Shown in pieces: positions 5,467 through 6,376 of a stretch of 6,376 nucleotides of DNA. Source of the stretch: a bacterium (GTDB lineage Bacteria; Babelota; Babeliae; Babelales; GCA-2401785). Both the position numbers and the translations under genes were made by a program. Numbering within the stretch: position 1 is the stretch's first letter; each line of letters begins with the position of its first letter. Where the stretch lies: the NCBI GenBank assembly GCA_030629865.1, contig DAOVOC010000053.1:1-6376 (forward strand). Direction: 5' to 3'. The notes under the pieces were generated by a model. That model was not told where the DNA came from and did not search any database. It worked only from the letters and a program-made list of their open reading frames with translations.

Positions 5467-6376
5467 TTATCTAATCATTTTTAAAATTACGTCTAGAGCG
5501 GTTGTTTTCATGAATCTAAGATATGTCATTCCAAAAAAGTAGATTGCTGCAGCAAAGAGAATGAAGGCAGTAAGTTTTTTTAAAATAACTCGTACAGGAA
5601 GGGCGGCAAACGTTGTTTTTAGTCGTTCAATTTCACTTCCTTCAGCGTCTTTGTGAACTTGAAGTACCGACAAAATAGATTCGTTTCGGCTGCTTGAAAT
5701 ATAAAAAAATCCAATTGTAAGACAAAGTAGGGAGTAGAGAAGATATTCAAAATAGAGTGGTATAAATGGAGATGCAAAATAAATGCAGGCAAAAAGCATC
5801 ATGAAACCGAAAATGCGTTTAATGTCTTCCATCCATGATCCCGGTTTAGGAAGTACTGTCATAAAGCTGGAAAAGGTACCAACGAGAATAAGAACCATGC
5901 CCATCCCTAGAGCAAACATAAACAGGGTGATGAATCCAAAGAGAGGATTACCTATTTTGGCAACCAGTCCAAGAAGCATTGCAAGCGGTGGGCTTAAGCA
6001 AGGTGATGCCGCGGTTCCCGAAAGTAGGCCGAACAGAAATATTGAGATTAAAGATCGTTTTTTGCCTTGAGAAGCAGATGATCCAAGTATTTTTATGTTT
6101 CCGAGTTCATAAAAACCTAGCATAGAAAATGCAAGGTATAGAAAGAAAATTATTAAAGCGAACACAACCCACGGATTACCCATCCATTGGCCAAACATAA
6201 CGCTTGTTGTGGCAGAAATGTATCCAAGGGTCGAATAAATGGTTGCAATGCCGAGAACATACATTGTTGATCGTATGACGTGTCCAAATATTGAACTGTC
6301 ACCAGATGAGCTTAAAATGCTTGCTGTGAGAGGTATCATTGGATACATTTCTGCCACAACAAGCGTTATGTTTGGC
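5467..6376 (-). CDS. DsbD-like membrane electron-transport protein, 5' end outside window; first redox Cys replaced
   Basis: A polytopic membrane protein of the DsbD/CcdA superfamily, which passes reducing power from cytoplasmic thioredoxin across the inner membrane. Numbering from the GTG at 6357: YPMIPLTASI (5-14) matches the family motif PCVxPMxPL, but the Pro-Cys before it is Ala-Glu, so the first redox Cys is missing. GTAASPCLSPPLA (114-126) keeps the second, Cys120. Other Cys, 191 and 212, lie in membrane segments. YVLGIATIYSTLGY, PWVVFALIIFFLYLAFSMLGFYEL and LGMGMVLILVGTF are typical DsbD wording. About six or seven TM segments are visible, followed by a soluble stretch (about 222-258), one more TM (262-280) and a basic end; there is no C-terminal thioredoxin CxxC domain. 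The frame is open past the GTG to the window edge (Pro-Asn-Ile-Thr-Leu-Val precede it), and the family has sequence before this motif, so the real start is upstream. Superfamily is secure; redox function is doubtful. Confidence 0.82.
   Translation of the reverse strand, partial: PNITLVVAEMYPMIPLTASILSSSGDSSIFGHVIRSTMYVLGIATIYSTLGYISATTSVMFGQWMGNPWVVFALIIFFLYLAFSMLGFYELGNIKILGSSASQGKKRSLISIFLFGLLSGTAASPCLSPPLAMLLGLVAKIGNPLFGFITLFMFALGMGMVLILVGTFSSFMTVLPKPGSWMEDIKRIFGFMMLFACIYFASPFIPLYFEYLLYSLLCLTIGFFYISSSRNESILSVLQVHKDAEGSEIERLKTTFAALPVRVILKKLTAFILFAAAIYFFGMTYLRFMKTTALDVILKMIR

Overview
The window (about 38-40% G+C by eye) reads as a compact chromosome segment from an AT-rich bacterium. One partial gene lies on the + strand at the left. 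A run of five recognisable genes lies on the - strand, read from right to left. There is no phage gene, transposase, CRISPR array, rRNA or tRNA that I can see. The combination of an ATAD3-like AAA ATPase, a short ftsL-ftsI cluster, a BatE-like TPR/SH3 protein and palindromic elements inserted inside reading frames fits a host-associated lineage such as Dependentiae (TM6/Babeliae). This assignment is inference only; Rickettsiales or another intracellular group cannot be excluded.

Layout: 1-785 (+) is the 3' part of an ATAD3-like AAA+ ATPase, followed by a strong intrinsic terminator hairpin (816-845) that lies inside the 3' end of the convergent galE. On the - strand, in transcription order: a DsbD-like membrane protein (6376-5467, 5' end outside the window); a 173-base gap with one perfect 27-base palindrome; an FtsL-like protein (5293-5033); a 70-codon repeat-derived ORF (5036-4824) overlapping both neighbours by four bases; FtsI/PBP (4827-2998); a 212-base gap mostly filled by a paired-hairpin repeat; a BatE-like TPR-TM-SH3 protein (2785-2021); and a GalE-type epimerase (2019-802) starting one base after the previous stop.

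The most striking content is a family of short palindromic elements with GTCATYCC...GGRATGAC ends. There are four two-hairpin copies of 118 to 146 bp and one single-hairpin copy. Two sit in frame inside conserved genes: galE, where it encodes 48 residues, and ftsI, where it encodes 40 residues. Both copies carry the same reading frame and end in the same peptide motifs, and all catalytic motifs of the host proteins are intact, so both hosts look functional. A third copy lies between ftsL and ftsI and carries an open frame that joins the two genes by ATGA and GTGA overlaps. This resembles the Rickettsia palindromic elements (RPE), which are known to insert in frame in coding genes.

Functionally, FtsL and FtsI act in septal peptidoglycan synthesis. 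The DsbD-like and BatE-like proteins are envelope proteins, and GalE supplies UDP-galactose-type sugars for envelope glycans, so the - strand run can be read as a cell-envelope gene group. The DsbD-like protein lacks the first of the two family redox cysteines (Glu in its place) and has no C-terminal thioredoxin domain.
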